Assembly (NCBI GenBank): GCA_030248065.1 | Contig: JASAMV010002410.1 | Span: 1 to 64,000, forward strand | Source: Rhynchonema sp. JSB1_4 | Lineage: Eukaryota; Nematoda; Chromadorea; Monhysterida; Xyalidae | Direction of reading: 5' to 3' | Length of the DNA: 64,000 nt | Shown: positions 62,142 through 64,000 of the stretch, in pieces | How positions within the stretch are numbered: the first letter of the stretch is position 1 | Layout of the letters: each line of letters begins with the position of its first letter | Translations under genes and position numbers: made by a program | Notes under the pieces: generated by a model | Seen by the model: only the letters and a program-made list of their open reading frames with translations | The model's database searches: none | What the model was told of the DNA's origin: nothing

Positions 62142-64000
62142 TCAATCATTCCAATGGTGCAAATCCAACAACCGATTGGCAGCCTGCATGGCAAAGGCGG
62201 ATGCGATGCCGGTCGCAAACATGCACGGAACGGCGACCAGTGATGACGTCATGAGAAGGCCACACCCGGACAGACCATGACCGCTGGAAAGATTGAGAGA
62301 TCAAATAGAGGATCTCCGATTAAATAACAGTTGACTGCAACTGTACACACAAAGTACAACGCAACCGCAGTCAACCGCGGGTCAACTGCGGTGCATTGCG
62401 GTCGACTGCGGTAGGACCATACTTTGTGTGTACTCCGGTGCGAATGCGCAGTCACCGCGCGGTTTAACCCGCCAAAAAATCCTGCGGTTTGGGATTTTGC
62501 TATACTTTATCGGAGATCCTGGCAGGCATGGGCCCAATTAATATTATGTCCAAAATTAATGTTTCATCCCACACCAACCTGGTGCATCCATGGGCCAGCC
62601 GTGCGCCGAATGTCAGACAGAATCCGCCAACAAGTGCATAATACCAAGGCACACCTGCCACAGCGCCATGCATGCCTGATGCCCACGCCGATATTGCGCC
62701 GCCGAGAATGGCGCCCGCCACGTAGAACACCTGGGTTAATGGGTGATGTTTCAAGGATTCGGTCATTTGCAGTGCTATATGATGACCTAGTGCACCACTG
62801 GGTGTTTTGCGATTTAGAACGTCAAAGGCATCACAATGTGGCGACTGTGTTCAGCAAGTATACTAACTTTGTCATCATGCCCGTCGAAAGTAGACTTTTT
62901 GAACCCATTGCGCCCAACTGTGACAAAAACACACACACCTGCCACCAATTCACCAGTCCGGCCCGTTTCTGCTCCATGTACGGGAAGGTCGACTTGACCG
63001 GTTTGATGTACGCAGTTTGAGCGACAAGTGTCATGCTCGCACTACTGCCGCCAAGTGTGTCGTTAACGAGGAATATCACCACCAGCTGTAGTAGACCGAT
63101 GAAAATGCCTGGAATCGAGTGAAAGTTTGAAAAATAATTTAAAAAAAAACAAGTGATTGTTGCGCAGAATTTGGGTGTCCTAAATGTTTTGTTGAACGTA
63201 TAAAATCAGTTGACCATGGAGGTGAGTACCTTTCGCGTACCGACGGTGACCTGGTACACCCCTCGGCTGGGACAGGCGCAGATCGCAAATGTGCACAACA
63301 TCCATCTGATGTTTCAAACAATAGATGAACACAAACCACAAAGTCCGGGCGGCCACGCCATCCACGTGAACGGATTATCGCCCCGCATCCAATCACTCGT
63401 GGAACGCGACCAGTGAAGGTGGTTGACCTCAGATTGCCAGTTGACTTGCACCTGTGGTTGGTTGAATTTGCAATAACGCAAATATGTAACATGGCTTTAG
63501 TATTCCATTAATTTTAATTTGGTGTTGGAAACATTTCCACCTTCTGCCCCCACGCACTCACTTCAAGCACGGCAACCGCAATCGCGCACACGGCCACGAC
63601 AGGAATCGCAAGAAAGGCAAACTTGATGTTGGTCAGTTTGGGAAGACTGAAAGAAGCTTCCTTTGCCCACGTCATCTTTTTCATGCTTAAATAAAAAGGT
63701 TTTCATTTTGCTTTATCACGTTACCTGACGGGAAACACCATTGTGTCCTTTTTGAAGATCTTTGAGATGACTTTATCGTGCAACAGGCCGTAGACGAACG
63801 AGCCCAGCAGTGCGCCGACGAGGGTAACGATTGCCATGTACACCCAGGCACCTGTTTGTGGGAATACCATGCCCGGGCACTGTAAACAGGTGTGAAACAT
63901 CAGCACCAAATAAGAATCTGGAGAAAACAAATGAAACATCAACCGACCGATCCGGCAATGGTCATTCCCAACCCCAATATAAGCGCTCCGATCACGACTG
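62142..64000 (-). CDS. YeeE/YedE-family sulfur (thiosulfate) transport membrane protein, 5' end outside window
   Basis: Exons, 5' to 3': >64000-63948, 63879-63725, 63646-63562, 63451-63337, 63108-62939, 62730-62579, 62283-62142. They join in frame and encode at least 290 residues to the stop. Signatures of the YeeE/YedE (DUF395) family are GLGMTIAGSCPGMVF, MAWPPGLCGIFIGLLQ, and GGFCLTFGARLAHGCTSGHG leading straight into LSGCGLLMTSS. Hydrophobic segments alternate with these Gly-rich loops. Bacterial members (TsuA) carry thiosulfate through a pore lined by conserved cysteines; cysteines here sit in CPG, GCTSGHG and SGCG. The family is mainly bacterial, but all introns are GT-AG, so this is a resident gene. 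The N-terminal repeat lies beyond 64000. Confidence 0.88.
62309..62520. mobile_element. Inverted-repeat element in the last YeeE/YedE-type intron
   Basis: The left end AGGATCTCCGATTAAATA pairs with the right end TATACTTTATCGGAGATCCT. Internally, ACACAAAGTA and TACTTTGTGT face each other and CCGCAGTC/GACTGCGG phrases alternate. About 212 bp, non-coding; no target duplication recognised. Confidence 0.75.

Noticed and set aside
1..64000. CRISPR arrays, bacterial operons, ribosome binding sites, tRNA or rRNA genes
   Set aside because: The window is eukaryotic; the direct repeats found are exon arrays or transposons, and no tRNA cloverleaf or rRNA segment was recognised.

Overview
This is a eukaryotic window, almost certainly from a nematode. 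Multi-exon genes with GT-AG introns and TTTTCAG-type acceptors run on both strands. There are short interstitial arrays of TTAGGC, the nematode telomere repeat, near 2.65-2.72 kb and 20.54-20.60 kb. The gene families (KAL-1/anosmin, a Cys-loop acetylcholine receptor subunit, a YGGYG-rich secreted peptide precursor, a GPI-type Ly-6 protein) fit a nematode. I cannot name the species. Exon models were assembled by eye from reading-frame continuity, splice signals and remembered family motifs; no search was run.

Layout. 1-5.9 kb is a repeat island with no gene: CCAAT/ATTGG low-complexity arrays arranged as direct and inverted copies, GC-rich arrays, two hAT-type MITEs with exact 8-bp target duplications, a CAGCCCC-rich inverted-repeat element, and copies of a short retroposon. 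5.88-17.28 kb (+): a 25-exon TEX2-like lipid-transfer protein with TM, PH and SMP regions. 19.10-20.91 kb (+): a secreted Ly-6-like, GPI-type protein. 21.37-24.20 kb (+): a 22-exon precursor of His-rich and Gly/Tyr-rich peptides, with a tandem array of 39-nt exons separated by ten consecutive GC-AG introns. 26.59-27.77 kb (+): the 3' part of a four-TM protein. 28.63-46.32 kb (-): a complete 15-exon kal-1/anosmin-1 gene with two introns of more than 5 kb. 46.3-53.7 kb: no gene recognised. 53.68-55.69 kb (-): a single-pass membrane protein with a CCC-EGD-CN three-finger/activin-receptor-like ectodomain and no kinase. 58.40-61.76 kb (+): an alpha-type nicotinic acetylcholine receptor subunit. 62.14-64.00 kb (-): the C-terminal part of a YeeE/YedE-family (thiosulfate/sulfur transport) membrane protein, cut by the window edge.

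There is no operon-like functional set. The common theme is surface and secreted proteins: kal-1, the Ly-6 protein, the activin-receptor-like protein and the receptor channel are all extracellular or neuronal-type products. The strongest unusual observations are the GC-AG mini-exon array in the peptide precursor, the KR-delimited chimeric peptide layout of that gene, a 21-bp motif and a TGATGTTTCA 10-mer dispersed through introns and spacers, and a YeeE/YedE gene in an animal.
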